Source of the DNA: Pseudomonas donghuensis
GTDB lineage: Bacteria; Pseudomonadota; Gammaproteobacteria; Pseudomonadales; Pseudomonadaceae
Length of the DNA stretch: 64,000 nucleotides
Assembly: GCF_000259195.1 (NCBI RefSeq)
Contig: NZ_JH650773.1
Location: 36,754-100,753 of the forward strand
Direction of reading: 5' to 3'
Made by a program: the position numbers and the translations under genes. Numbering within the stretch: the stretch's first letter is position 1; the number at the start of each line of letters is the position of its first letter. The notes beneath the pieces were generated by a model. The model worked only from the letters and a program-made list of their open reading frames with translations, did no database searches and was not told the DNA's origin. This document shows, piece after piece, positions 1-8,581 of the stretch.

Positions 1-365
1 AGAACCAGAACGTCCTGGACACCATCAAGCAGTTGCGTACCGCGCTGGAAAGCCCGGTCGATAAGGATCCGGTCGCGCGTCAGAACTTCCTCGCGTCGAT
101 GGACTCGGCCATTGCCAACCTGGCCAGTGCAGCGGACAAGGTCGCTGAATCGATCAGTTCGGTCGGTGGGCGCGGCGCGGCGCTGGACGTCCAGGCGGAG
201 ACCAACGAAGCGCTGCAATCGGCCAATACCATCACCCAGAGTTCGATCCGTGAAGCCGATCCGGCTGAAGTGCTGATTCGTCTGAACCTTCAGCAGAACA
301 TGCTGCAAGCCTCGCAGTTGGCCTTCAGCAAGCTTGCCGGACTTGGCTTGTTCAACCGCCTCTGA
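1..365 (+). CDS. flgL: Flagellar hook-filament junction protein FlgL (C-terminal part)
   Basis: Only the last 121 codons are in the window; the frame is open from base 3 and ends with TGA. FlgL (HAP3) joins hook to filament outside the cell. The visible part has the flagellin-like C-terminal helical domain: long amphipathic helices, then an ending rich in Gln/Leu/Ala (LQQNMLQASQLAFSKLAGL), which resembles flagellin C-termini and packs in the filament core. Its position just before a flagellin glycosylation island and fliC fits the Pseudomonas order flgK-flgL-fgt-fliC. A flagellin fragment is the only alternative, but the ending LGLFNRL is FlgL-like and a full fliC lies downstream. Confidence 0.9.
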   Translation, partial: NQNVLDTIKQLRTALESPVDKDPVARQNFLASMDSAIANLASAADKVAESISSVGGRGAALDVQAETNEALQSANTITQSSIREADPAEVLIRLNLQQNMLQASQLAFSKLAGLGLFNRL

Positions 366-387
366 TTGATCCTTTCGCGTTGTATTC

Positions 388-416
388 ACCCGGGTGACGC
401 CAGCCGTCACCCGGGG
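388..416 (+). terminator. Hairpin after flgL
   Basis: A 10-bp inverted repeat, CCGGGTGACG / CGTCACCCGG with a 5-nt loop, lies 25 bases after the flgL stop. No run of T follows (only CCTT), so it is a weak intrinsic terminator or an mRNA-stabilising hairpin separating flgL from the glycosyltransferase gene. Confidence 0.55.
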
Positions 417-436
417 CCTTCTCCAGGTCTGTCCTC

Positions 437-3400
437 ATGAACCAACTGCCTCTCGTCAGTATCGTCATTCCCGCCTTCAACCCCGAATTCCTGACCCGCA
501 CCCTGATCAGTGCCATCTCCCAGCGTTACTCCAATCTTGAGGTGATTGTCTGTGATGACAGTCCGGGCGACGAGGTCAAGGCCATTTTCGATGAGTGGGC
601 CGGGCAGGCGAGCTGTGAGCTGCGCTATGTACGCAACCCGCGCACCCTGGGGTTTGCCCGTAACTTGCTGAGCGGCCTGGCGCAGGCGCGCGGGGCCTTC
701 ATCAAGTTCCTTTGCGATGACGACTGGCTGGTCGACGGCTGTATCAGCCAGCAGGCACAGACGCTGATCGATTGCCCGCAAGTCAGCCTGGTGGTCAACC
801 ATCGGCTGATCTGCGCCGCTGATGAAACGCTGCTGCCGCCGCGTCCGGCCAACTGTCTGCTGTCGCAGTGCAGCGCGGTGATCAAGGGTGGGGACTTGCT
901 TGAGGCCATCGAGGCCAACGTGTCGAACCTGTTCGGGGGTATCAGTCATGCCCTGATGCGTCGTGATCAGGTGCAAGAGCTCTTGCCAATGCTGGTCGAG
1001 GAGGGCGGTTTCCAGGCGCGCCTGGATTTCGCCCTGTTCATCTGCCTGTTGCGCCGCGGTCACCTGGGGTATCTGGTCTCGTTACTCAGCATGGAGCGGA
1101 TGCATCCAGGGCGTTTGAGCAACCATGCGAGCATGACCCTGGCGTTCAAGAGTGAAACCGAATGGCTTTCGCAGATGCTGCTCTCGCGCACCAGCGAACC
1201 GGCGCCAGCGGCCGGCTGGTTGCGCTTCAAGCCGATCGAGGAATATCAGGCTGGTGAAGAACAGGACTGGGAAGAGTTCGAGCTGACGCGGTTCTATGCC
1301 GGGCAGATTGCCGGGTTCCAGCAGCAGGTGGGTACGTACAGTACGAGCTTTGCCGAGCTCTATAGCGAGTGGCTGAGTTGCCGCACGCTGTCGCCGGCAC
1401 AGACCCGTTTGCTGCCCAAGCGTATCGAGCAATGGCCACTGCAGCCGCGCATCGCCGTGGTGGTCTTCGATCCCCAGGATAATGCATCGGCGCTGAAAGC
1501 GACCTTGGCCAGCGTTGGCGAGCAGTCTTATGCCGCCAGCCAGGTCTGGGTTTTCGGTACTGGCCTGGCGCAACCCGGGGTTGAGCATATTGCCTTGCGC
1601 GGCAACCCTTTCGAGCAACTCAACCAGCGCCTCGCGCAGGCCAATGGCGTTGACTGGATCTTCCTGCTGCAAGCGGGTGATCGCCTGCATCCGCATGCCC
1701 TGGTGATCATGGCCGAGCGCATGGCCCTGCATGCTGACCGCTATTGCCTGTACACCGATGAGGGTACCGACGATGGCCTGCAGGCTGGCCAGCCCATTTT
1801 CAAGCCGGACTTCAACCTCGACCTGATGCGCACCTTCCCCTATGTCGGGCGCATGCTGGCTTTCGAGCGAAACCGCTTGCTTGAAGTGGGCGGGTTTGCC
1901 ACCGAATTCGAAGGTTTGGCACCTCAAGACATGCTCTGGCGGCTGGTCGAAGCCCATGGCTTGCACGTTGTCGAGCATGTCGCCGAGCTGCTGGTGCAAT
2001 GCCGTGACGGTTATGCCCAGTGGCAGGTCGATCCAGGCTGCATAGACCAGGCACCCAAGGTCCTCAAGGCGCATCTGCAGCGCCTGGGGGTGGCTGCCGA
2101 GGTGATCAGTGCCGAGGGCTCGATGCTTGCCCGGGTTCAGTATCTGCATGAGCAGACCCCCCTGGTGTCAGTCCTCATCGCTGCCGGGCAGGATTTGCGT
2201 GCCCTGATACGCTGTGTCGAATCAATATTCGAACATACCGCCTACGCGCACTATGAAGTGTTACTGGCGGTCACTGGCGATGAGCCTGCGGATGTCCAGG
2301 GATGGCTCGAGGCCATGCGTCACCTTGGTAGCGATCAGTTGCGGATCGTGCCGGTGGTCGCCAAAGATGGCCCGCAGATGTTCAACCAAGCCAGTGAGTA
2401 CGCCCAGGGCAGTTATCTGCTGCTGACCGATGTCGGCAGCGTGTTCTTCGACAAGTACTGGCTGAATGAAATGCTTGCCCAGGCCCAGCGCCCGGAAGTG
2501 GGGGTGGTGGGGCCCAAGCAGGTCAGCACGGCAGGCTTTGTAGCGAATGCCGGGCTGGTGCTCGGTTTGTATGGGGCGGCCAGCACGCCATTCGTTGGTC
2601 AGTCGTCCGATGCCAGTGGCTACATGAATCGGCTGATTGCCGTGCAGAACCTGAGTGCGGTGAGTGCCGACTGCCTGCTGGTGCGTCGGGAAATCTTCGC
2701 TGAGCTTGGGGGGCTGGATGCCGCGGCGTTCGAGTCCACGCTGTTCGACGCCGACTTGTGCCTGCGGGTTCGCAACCATGGCTATCTGGTGGTCTGGACC
2801 CCGTATGCACTGATCGCCCGGCTGCCTGTGTCTGGGCTGTCGAGCCCGGTGCGCAAGGACCATGACCAGGACGCCTTCTATGAGCGCTGGTTGCCGAATG
2901 TGGCCAATGACAGTGCCTACAACCGCAACCTCAGCCTGAGAATGTCCAGCTACAACCTCGACCCCGGGTTACGCAGCGGTTGGGATCCGTTCAGCAAACG
3001 CATCCTGCCATATGTGATGGCACTGCCGATCAACAACACTGCCGTTGGCCATTACCGCGTCGCGCAGCCCTTTACCGAGCTGGAGAATGCTGGCTGGATC
3101 CAGGGGCAGATGGACTACGGAACGCCAAACACGATTGCGCTGGGTCGTCATCAACCCGACGTTATGATTCTGCAGTGTCGCTACATGCCGCGCTCACTTG
3201 AGGATTTTGAGCGAATCAAGCGCTTCTCCAATGCGCGGCGCATCTACGAGATCGACGATTACATCATTGATGTGCCGAAGAAGAACGCGCACGCCCGCCA
3301 CATGCCGGGCAACATGCGTGAAATGGTCAGCCGCGGGATTGCCATGTGCGATCGGGTAGTGGTGTCGACCGCGCCGCTGGCCGATGCCTTGTCGAGCATG

Positions 3401-3991
3401 CACCACGATATTCGCGTGGTGCCGAACATGCTCGCCTCGCACCTGTGGAGCGGACTGAAAAGCCGCCGGCAGACCTCGATCAAGCCGCGCGTGGGCTGGG
3501 CCGGCGGCACCAGTCACCGCGGCGACCTGGAACTGATCGCCGACGTGGTCAAGGCGCTGGCCGACGAGGTGGACTGGGTGTTCTTCGGCATGTGTCCGGA
3601 CCTGCTGCGGCCCTATATCAAAGAGTTTCATAGCGGTATCGCGCTGGCCTATTACCCGCAAAAACTTGCCGGCCTCAACCTGGACCTGGCAGTGGCGCCG
3701 CTGGAGTCGAACCTGTTCAACGACTGCAAGAGCAACTTGCGCCTGCTTGAATATGGCGCCTGCGGTTTTCCGGTGGTATGTGCCGATACCAAGGCGTACC
3801 AGGGCTACCTGCCTTGCACCCGGGTGTTGGGTAATTCGCCGCAGGCGTGGCTGGAGGCGATACGCATGCACCTGGCCGATCCGCAGGCCAGCTACCGCAT
3901 GGGGGATGAACTGCGCGAGGTCGTGTTGCGCGACTACGTGTTGACCCAGGACAACCTGCAGCATTGGGCCAACGCCTGGTTGGCCGATTGA
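437..3991 (+). CDS. fgt1: Multi-domain flagellin glycosyltransferase, Fgt1 type
   Basis: A 1184-aa protein with several glycosyltransferase modules. Residues 7-110 form a GT2 domain (VSIVIPAFN, DDS at 40-42, DDD at 94-96). About 337-560 is a second, degenerate GT2-like unit (LLQAGD, LLEVGGF). About 576-800 is a third (VSVLIAAG, AQRPEVGVVGP, VSADCLLVRREIF). About 870-1180 is a GT-B-like C-terminal domain (YEIDDYIIDVP, GWAGGTSHRGD, LLEYGACGFPVV). There is no signal peptide or membrane segment, so it acts in the cytoplasm. The place between flgL and fliC, the size and the partner genes match the P. syringae flagellin glycosylation island (fgt1-fgt2-orf3), where Fgt1 is the main enzyme that O-glycosylates flagellin. 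The function is inferred from that family and context; donor sugar and sites cannot be read from sequence. Confidence 0.85.
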   Translation: MNQLPLVSIVIPAFNPEFLTRTLISAISQRYSNLEVIVCDDSPGDEVKAIFDEWAGQASCELRYVRNPRTLGFARNLLSGLAQARGAFIKFLCDDDWLVDGCISQQAQTLIDCPQVSLVVNHRLICAADETLLPPRPANCLLSQCSAVIKGGDLLEAIEANVSNLFGGISHALMRRDQVQELLPMLVEEGGFQARLDFALFICLLRRGHLGYLVSLLSMERMHPGRLSNHASMTLAFKSETEWLSQMLLSRTSEPAPAAGWLRFKPIEEYQAGEEQDWEEFELTRFYAGQIAGFQQQVGTYSTSFAELYSEWLSCRTLSPAQTRLLPKRIEQWPLQPRIAVVVFDPQDNASALKATLASVGEQSYAASQVWVFGTGLAQPGVEHIALRGNPFEQLNQRLAQANGVDWIFLLQAGDRLHPHALVIMAERMALHADRYCLYTDEGTDDGLQAGQPIFKPDFNLDLMRTFPYVGRMLAFERNRLLEVGGFATEFEGLAPQDMLWRLVEAHGLHVVEHVAELLVQCRDGYAQWQVDPGCIDQAPKVLKAHLQRLGVAAEVISAEGSMLARVQYLHEQTPLVSVLIAAGQDLRALIRCVESIFEHTAYAHYEVLLAVTGDEPADVQGWLEAMRHLGSDQLRIVPVVAKDGPQMFNQASEYAQGSYLLLTDVGSVFFDKYWLNEMLAQAQRPEVGVVGPKQVSTAGFVANAGLVLGLYGAASTPFVGQSSDASGYMNRLIAVQNLSAVSADCLLVRREIFAELGGLDAAAFESTLFDADLCLRVRNHGYLVVWTPYALIARLPVSGLSSPVRKDHDQDAFYERWLPNVANDSAYNRNLSLRMSSYNLDPGLRSGWDPFSKRILPYVMALPINNTAVGHYRVAQPFTELENAGWIQGQMDYGTPNTIALGRHQPDVMILQCRYMPRSLEDFERIKRFSNARRIYEIDDYIIDVPKKNAHARHMPGNMREMVSRGIAMCDRVVVSTAPLADALSSMHHDIRVVPNMLASHLWSGLKSRRQTSIKPRVGWAGGTSHRGDLELIADVVKALADEVDWVFFGMCPDLLRPYIKEFHSGIALAYYPQKLAGLNLDLAVAPLESNLFNDCKSNLRLLEYGACGFPVVCADTKAYQGYLPCTRVLGNSPQAWLEAIRMHLADPQASYRMGDELREVVLRDYVLTQDNLQHWANAWLAD

Positions 3992-3999
3992 TGAATGCG

Positions 4000-4017
4000 G
4001 CCGGCAATTGTGCCGGC
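4000..4017 (+). other. Intergenic hairpin between fgt1 and fgt2
   Basis: GCCGGCAATTGTGCCGGC is a 6-bp GC-rich inverted repeat with a 6-nt loop, immediately after the fgt1 stop. There is no T tract, so a full terminator is unlikely. It may stabilise the fgt1 message or affect access to the fgt2 start. Confidence 0.45.
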
Positions 4018-4050
4018 CCGAACCAGAACAACGAGAGTATTGGGTGCGCT

Positions 4051-6849
4051 ATGGGCGAAAAAATGATCGATTCGACTGCCGGGGCGCAAGACCTCAGTAT
4101 CGTACTGCTGGGCCAAGGCGACGCCAGTTACCGTGAGCGCGCCGGCTACTACTACCGGCAGAACTTCCCGGGCCATGCGCTGTTCGAGATTGCGGTGCAA
4201 GGCGCCGATGCCGAGGGCTGGCAGGCGCAACTGCTCGATACCCTGGAGCGCTTGAGCACACCGTTCGTGGTATTGACGCCAGACAGCGACTTTCTCCTGG
4301 CCGCTGCCACTGCATCGCTGGTGCAGTCTCTGCGTGATGCCCCGCACTGCCTGATGGCCCACGGCTATGCGCTGGGTTACCGGCCTGGTAACAGTGAAGT
4401 TGCCTACCATAAGCTGGGTGGCGCGATTGCGCCGGCGGCGGTGGTCGACGACGCATGCGAGCGTATTGCCCTGTACGGTGACAACGGGCTGCAGGCCTGG
4501 CGCTCGGTCGTCAGGGTCGAGGCCCTGAAAGCGTTGCTGCGCAGTGTGCCGGTCGACCTGGGCTTCGAAGCCTGGTGTGTGGCGGTATCCTTTGGCCTGC
4601 TGGCCCAGGGTGTGGCCACGGTCGTCGAGCAAACCACCCTGGTCGCCGAGTACAGTCCCTCTGCGCTTTCGCAGCTTGCACGCGAAGAGCGGCAGGCCCT
4701 GGCCGTGCGTCAGATTCGTCAGTGGGATGCCCAGCAGGGCGCGGTGTGCGCTGACGCCAAGGGCTTTGAGGCGCTGACGGCATTCGTCGCCAGCACCTGG
4801 GCGGGGCTCGAGGCGCCGCGCGTGGTCACCTCGCGCTGGATCAGCATAGTGGCTGCGCCGCAGTGCGTATTCGAACCTGTGCAGTATGTCGAGATGCCGT
4901 ACTACACCGCGCCGCTGTTCGAGCAGTTGCGTCAGCTGGAGTTTTTCCTCCACGCCTGGCCGGCTGGCAAGGTTCACACTGAGGCGCTGGAGGGGGTCTG
5001 GGTCCAGCAGCAGGCGCTGATGGTCCGGCATCCGAATGACAGCGCCGAAAGTCTCAAGGCGCGTTATTGGCAGGCCTTTGAGTTGGGCGTTTTCAATCCG
5101 GGCGTCTGCCACAACCTGCTCGGTGCATTGGGCAGTGATGAAGAGCAGGATTTCGTCCCCCATCTGCACCACTGGGTGGCGCAGCTCGATCAGTTGCCGG
5201 CGACCGATCTGCAAGCACGACTGGCGGCATCACCTTCGGGGCAAGTGCTCGCGGCCATTGCTGCTGCAACCCCGGACAGCGACGCTCGTCAGCGTATTCA
5301 GGCCCACCTGGGCTCGATCCAGTCGCCACAGATCGCCTTCCTGGTGGTGGATCTGGAGAACAACGACGCGGCCCTGCAAGCCACCTTCGACAGCTTGCTG
5401 GCCAGCGGTTTGCGTGATTTCAAGATAGTGGTGTTCAAGGCCGGTGCGTTGCCCGCCATTACCACTGCCAAGGATACGCTGCATTTCATCCGCGTCACTG
5501 CCAGCAATCTGGTCGCTCACCTCAATCAGGTGGTGGAGCAGTTGTCCAGTGCCTGGCTGCTGCAACTGCAAGCGGGTGATGTGCTGGCACCAGGCGGGCT
5601 GTTGCGTCTGCAGGTGGAGTTGTCTGCGGCGCAAGCCTGCCAGGCCATCTGTGCCAATGAAGTCCAGCGTGATGAGCAGGGCCGATTGCTCAGTGTGGTG
5701 CGTCCGGGGGCCAACCTGGACCTGTTGCGCGCGCGTCCGGACTTGATGTCTCGCCACTGGCTGGTGCGTCGGCAAAGCCTTGTCGAGCTGGGTGGCTACA
5801 GCGAAACCTGCCAGGCGGCGCTGGAGTTCGATGTCCTGCTGCGCCTGATTGAGCGCAATGGCGTTGCAGGCCTGGCCCATCTGGATGAGTACCTGGTCAT
5901 CGGCCAGCAGGCGGGCGAGGCGATGCAGGCCGACGCGCAGGCAACGCTCAAGCGTCACTTGAGCGTACTCGGTTACCGGGGGCAGGTCAGTGAGGGGCGA
6001 GATGGCGCCTTGCAGATCGATTTCCGTCACCCGACCACCCCTCAGGTCAGCATTCTGCTGTCGATCGACTCGGACCTTGAGCAGCTCAAGCGCAGCTTGG
6101 CGAGCATCGTCCAGCGGACCCGCTATGCCCGCTACGAAGTGATCGTGATGACCGATGCGGCCAGTGCTGAGGCGACGGCGGCAAGCCTTGGCAACCTCCA
6201 GGGGCTGGGTGGCCGGGTGAAGTTGATGGCCAGTGAGTTCGCCGGCACCCGTGCGCAAATGGTCAAGATGGCGGCCAAGCAGGCCCAGGGCGAGTACCTG
6301 GTGCTGATGTCCAGCCGCTGCCAGGTGGTCACGCCGGCCTGGATCGAAGCTTTGCTCAACCAGGCGCAGCGCCCTGAAGTGGGGGTCGTGGGTTGCCAGA
6401 TGCATGACGCCGAGGGCTTGATCAGCCATGGCGGCTATGAGCTGTTGGCCAGCCAGCAGGTGCGTGGGGCCTGGCAAGGCGTGGCGCGCCAGGCTGCTGT
6501 GGCGGCGCTGGGGCTGGCGGCGGTGCGCAGTTGCCAGGCGGTATCCGATGATTGCCTGATGATCGGCAAGGCGTTGCTTGAGCAGTGCGCTGGCCTGGAT
6601 GACATTGAAGGGGCCGATGTCGATCTGTGCCTGAAGGTCGGCCAGGCCGGTCAGCTGGTCCTGTGGACACCGCAAGCGCAAATGCTCAATGCGGGTGTGC
6701 CGACCCTGGATGCACAGGCGCTGAGTGCACGCTGGCCCGCCGCGTTCAGCACTCGGGTAGTGGTCGATGTGCGCAACGCGGTCGATATCTCGCGTTCGCC
6801 AACGGTCGGCAAGCCGGCTGAGCTGGAGTGGTTGGCCGAACTGGCCTGA
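4051..6849 (+). CDS. fgt2: Multi-domain flagellin glycosyltransferase, Fgt2 type
   Basis: About 932 aa from ATG 4051. In-frame starts also exist at 3964, 3991 and 4063; the first two place an intergenic hairpin inside the gene, so 4051 is preferred. The middle part (IAFLVVDLENN, LLQLQAGDVLAPGG, LVELGGY) and the C-terminal part (VSILLSIDSDLEQ, NQAQRPEVGVVGC, VSDDCLMIGKALL) align by eye with the second and third modules of the preceding gene, so the two are paralogous. The GT-B C-terminus of Fgt1 is missing here. By analogy with P. syringae Fgt2 it acts with Fgt1 on flagellin, probably modifying fewer sites or extending the glycan. Catalytic Asp motifs are poorly kept in the N-terminal third, so activity is less certain than for Fgt1. 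Confidence 0.75.
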   Translation: MGEKMIDSTAGAQDLSIVLLGQGDASYRERAGYYYRQNFPGHALFEIAVQGADAEGWQAQLLDTLERLSTPFVVLTPDSDFLLAAATASLVQSLRDAPHCLMAHGYALGYRPGNSEVAYHKLGGAIAPAAVVDDACERIALYGDNGLQAWRSVVRVEALKALLRSVPVDLGFEAWCVAVSFGLLAQGVATVVEQTTLVAEYSPSALSQLAREERQALAVRQIRQWDAQQGAVCADAKGFEALTAFVASTWAGLEAPRVVTSRWISIVAAPQCVFEPVQYVEMPYYTAPLFEQLRQLEFFLHAWPAGKVHTEALEGVWVQQQALMVRHPNDSAESLKARYWQAFELGVFNPGVCHNLLGALGSDEEQDFVPHLHHWVAQLDQLPATDLQARLAASPSGQVLAAIAAATPDSDARQRIQAHLGSIQSPQIAFLVVDLENNDAALQATFDSLLASGLRDFKIVVFKAGALPAITTAKDTLHFIRVTASNLVAHLNQVVEQLSSAWLLQLQAGDVLAPGGLLRLQVELSAAQACQAICANEVQRDEQGRLLSVVRPGANLDLLRARPDLMSRHWLVRRQSLVELGGYSETCQAALEFDVLLRLIERNGVAGLAHLDEYLVIGQQAGEAMQADAQATLKRHLSVLGYRGQVSEGRDGALQIDFRHPTTPQVSILLSIDSDLEQLKRSLASIVQRTRYARYEVIVMTDAASAEATAASLGNLQGLGGRVKLMASEFAGTRAQMVKMAAKQAQGEYLVLMSSRCQVVTPAWIEALLNQAQRPEVGVVGCQMHDAEGLISHGGYELLASQQVRGAWQGVARQAAVAALGLAAVRSCQAVSDDCLMIGKALLEQCAGLDDIEGADVDLCLKVGQAGQLVLWTPQAQMLNAGVPTLDAQALSARWPAAFSTRVVVDVRNAVDISRSPTVGKPAELEWLAELA

Positions 6850-6863
6850 ACGCCGTGTACAGG

Positions 6864-6888
6864 AGCCGGGTCTTAGACCCGGCTTTTT
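6864..6888 (+). terminator. Intrinsic terminator after fgt2
   Basis: AGCCGGGTC-TTA-GACCCGGCT followed by TTTT: a perfect 9-bp stem with a 3-nt loop and a T run, 15 bases after the fgt2 stop. It separates the glycosyltransferases from the ketoacyl synthase gene, which therefore needs its own promoter. Confidence 0.9.
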
Positions 6889-7201
6889 CATTGCTGCTCG
6901 CCGCAGCAGGCAGTCGGGGTGCAATGCCCCGCGCAGATGCGGGCTGACAATGTTGCACATACGCCTTGGACTTCTGCACGACACCTCACCTTTCCCTGCT
7001 GTTTGGCCTGGTTTTTCCGGTTGGCCGTCGCTTTGTATTGAGTAATGATTGCGCAACAGTGACTTGGCAGTCGAAACGGGCATCTTTAATCTATTGAGTC
7101 GTCGGGCGGTACTGGCGAGCGGGGGCTGCGCAGGCTCGCAACACCCCGGGTTATCCGGTTCCAGTGCCCGTGAAAATCCGCATATCTATCGGGAAGCCAC
7201 A
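6889..7201. other. Intergenic region before the KAS III gene
   Basis: About 310 bases with no convincing gene. It should hold the promoter of the downstream gene, because a terminator closes the upstream unit. A poor TTGGCA (7064) / TTTAAT (7085) pair with 15-bp spacing is visible but is not convincing, and no sigma-54 or FliA consensus was found. Confidence 0.5.
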
Positions 7202-8131
7202 ATGATTGGCATCAAAAGCATTGCGAGTTACGTACCTGTCGAGGGTGTGGACAACTACGCCCAGGGTGCGAAGTTCGCCAAGGACCAAGAGTTCATTCTC
7301 GGCAAGATCGGTTCGACCTTTCTGCCGCGCAAAGAAGCAGGCCAGGAAACCTCCGACCTATGTGTGGAGGCGGTCAAGGCCCTGTTCGCTGCCAATCCGA
7401 GCCTGGCGCCTGAGTCCATCGATGCCTTGATCGTCGTTACCCAGAATGGCGACGAAGAAGGGTTGCCGCACACCGCTGCCATCGTTCAGGACAAGCTCGG
7501 CCTGCCGACCCATGTCGCTGCCTTCGATATTTCCCTGGGCTGCTCGGGTTATGTCTATGGCCTCTACGCCATGAAAGGCTTCATGGAAGCGGCAGGGCTG
7601 AAAAACGGCCTGCTGATCACTGCTGATCCGTACTCCAAGATCGTCGATCCGGAAGATCGCAACACCACCATGCTCTTTGGTGATGCGGCGACCGTGACCT
7701 GGATGGGCGAGGGCGCCCCTTGGCAGCTGGGCAAGGCCAAGTTCGGTACCGATGGTGGTGGTGCCGCGCATCTGAAGGTCAGCGACGGGGTGTTCTTCAT
7801 GAATGGCCGCCAGGTGTTCAACTTCGCCTTGCTCAAGGTGCCGGCGCACCTGCATGAGTTGCTGGGCGAAAGCCAGTTGGCACCGGCGGATATCGACCTG
7901 TTCTGCATTCACCAGGGCAGTGCGGCAATTGTCGATGCGGTGGCGCGTCGGTTCGAGGATGACCCGGACAAATTCGTCAAGGACATGGTCGAAACCGGTA
8001 ATACCGTGTCGTCGAGCATTCCGCTGCTGCTGGAGAAGCATGTGCTGGGTTCGCAGCACCAGCGTGTTGCCCTGAGTGGTTTTGGCGTTGGCCTGTCATG
8101 GGGTTCGGCGATCATCGAGCGCAAGGGTTGA
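7202..8131 (+). CDS. 3-oxoacyl-ACP synthase III (FabH-like) of the flagellin glycosylation island
   Basis: A 309-aa thiolase-fold condensing enzyme starting at ATG 7202 (GGGAAG upstream); the open frame extends further upstream, but that part looks non-coding. The full KAS III catalytic triad is visible: Cys114 in SLGCSG, His237 in IHQGSA and Asn267 in ETGNTV, with a C-terminal GFGVGLSWG glycine motif. The family condenses an acyl-CoA with malonyl-ACP. In P. syringae the equivalent orf3 sits in the same island after the two glycosyltransferases. A role in making a short acyl group for the N-acylated viosamine-type sugar of the flagellin glycan is plausible but inferred. It is unlikely to be the housekeeping FabH, which usually lies in a fatty acid synthesis cluster. 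Confidence 0.85.
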   Translation: MIGIKSIASYVPVEGVDNYAQGAKFAKDQEFILGKIGSTFLPRKEAGQETSDLCVEAVKALFAANPSLAPESIDALIVVTQNGDEEGLPHTAAIVQDKLGLPTHVAAFDISLGCSGYVYGLYAMKGFMEAAGLKNGLLITADPYSKIVDPEDRNTTMLFGDAATVTWMGEGAPWQLGKAKFGTDGGGAAHLKVSDGVFFMNGRQVFNFALLKVPAHLHELLGESQLAPADIDLFCIHQGSAAIVDAVARRFEDDPDKFVKDMVETGNTVSSSIPLLLEKHVLGSQHQRVALSGFGVGLSWGSAIIERKG

Positions 8132-8147
8132 TATAGAGCCTTGCGGT

Positions 8148-8188
8148 AAAAAAAGCGCTGCCGGTTTCACCGGTGGCGCTTTTTTTTT
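8148..8188 (+). terminator. Strong intrinsic terminator after KAS III gene
   Basis: AGCGCTGCCGGT-TTC-ACCGGTGGCGCT forms a 12-bp stem (two G-T wobbles), with an A run on the left and nine T on the right. The A/T flanks could make it work in both directions. Confidence 0.93.
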
Positions 8189-8249
8189 GGGGGGGCTTTA
8201 CGGAATCCTGGGGACCATGATCCTTGGGTTGGGTTGTTCAGGCTGTGGA

Positions 8250-8299
8250 CTTATCCATTCTGGAAGGGGCCGGCAGCAGCGCCATCCAAAATGGATAAG
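8250..8299. repeat. 15-bp inverted repeat upstream of fliC
   Basis: The arms CTTATCCATTCTGGA (8250-8264) and TCCAAAATGGATAAG (8285-8299) are complementary but for one base and enclose a 20-base GC-rich loop. No gene overlaps it. It does not look like a REP and has no T tail. It could be a recombination or protein-binding site, or the remains of an inserted element. Confidence 0.7.
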
Positions 8300-8312
8300 C
8301 CCGCAACCTCAA

Positions 8313-8337
8313 CATCCCATCCCATCCCATCCCATCC
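8313..8337. repeat. CATCC x5 microsatellite upstream of fliC
   Basis: Five exact tandem copies of the 5-base unit CATCC in a non-coding stretch 245 bases before the fliC start. Such repeats are prone to slippage. It lies about 140 bases upstream of the fliC promoter. Confidence 0.85.
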
Positions 8338-8415
8338 CCAAAATCATAGTCCCCGAAATGCCGTGAAGAACCCTTTTTTCAACCCAGGTGTTGGCCAGTA
8401 AGCGATTTTTCTGGC

Positions 8416-8429
8416 GTCAAACCCTTGAT
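8416..8429. promoter_or_regulatory. Possible FleQ-type box upstream of fliC
   Basis: GTCAAACCCTTGAT matches a GTCAA-N4-TTGAC dyad, resembling the published FleQ recognition sequence, at all but the last base. It is 46 bases before the fliC -35 element. It is a short motif found by eye, so chance is possible. Confidence 0.3.
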
Positions 8430-8474
8430 TTCATTGGGGTGGCAGGGTGCCATTAAAAAATTTCTAAAAAGCCC

Positions 8475-8501
8475 TAAAGCAACCGCGCCAGACGACGATA
8501 A
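8475..8501 (+). promoter_or_regulatory. FliA (sigma-28) promoter of fliC
   Basis: TAAA (8475-8478), 15 bases, then GACGATAA (8494-8501). This agrees with the sigma-28 consensus TAAA-N15-GCCGATAA at all but one base. The start of fliC is 80 bases downstream, leaving a leader of about 70 nt. It places flagellin in the last expression class, controlled by the fliA gene at 36561. Confidence 0.92.
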
Positions 8502-8581
8502 CTATTACGAAGGTTCTCTAGGCCACACCCGGCGGATGCCAGGGCCGGAAGCCGCAGTATCCCAAACACGAGGAATTCGTC

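Noticed and set aside
5230..7083. 617-residue minus-strand frame under fgt2
   Set aside because: It is opposite to a coherent glycosyltransferase and has no recognisable domain.
8313..8337. CATCC repeats as a CRISPR array
   Set aside because: The units are 5 bases and contiguous with no spacers.
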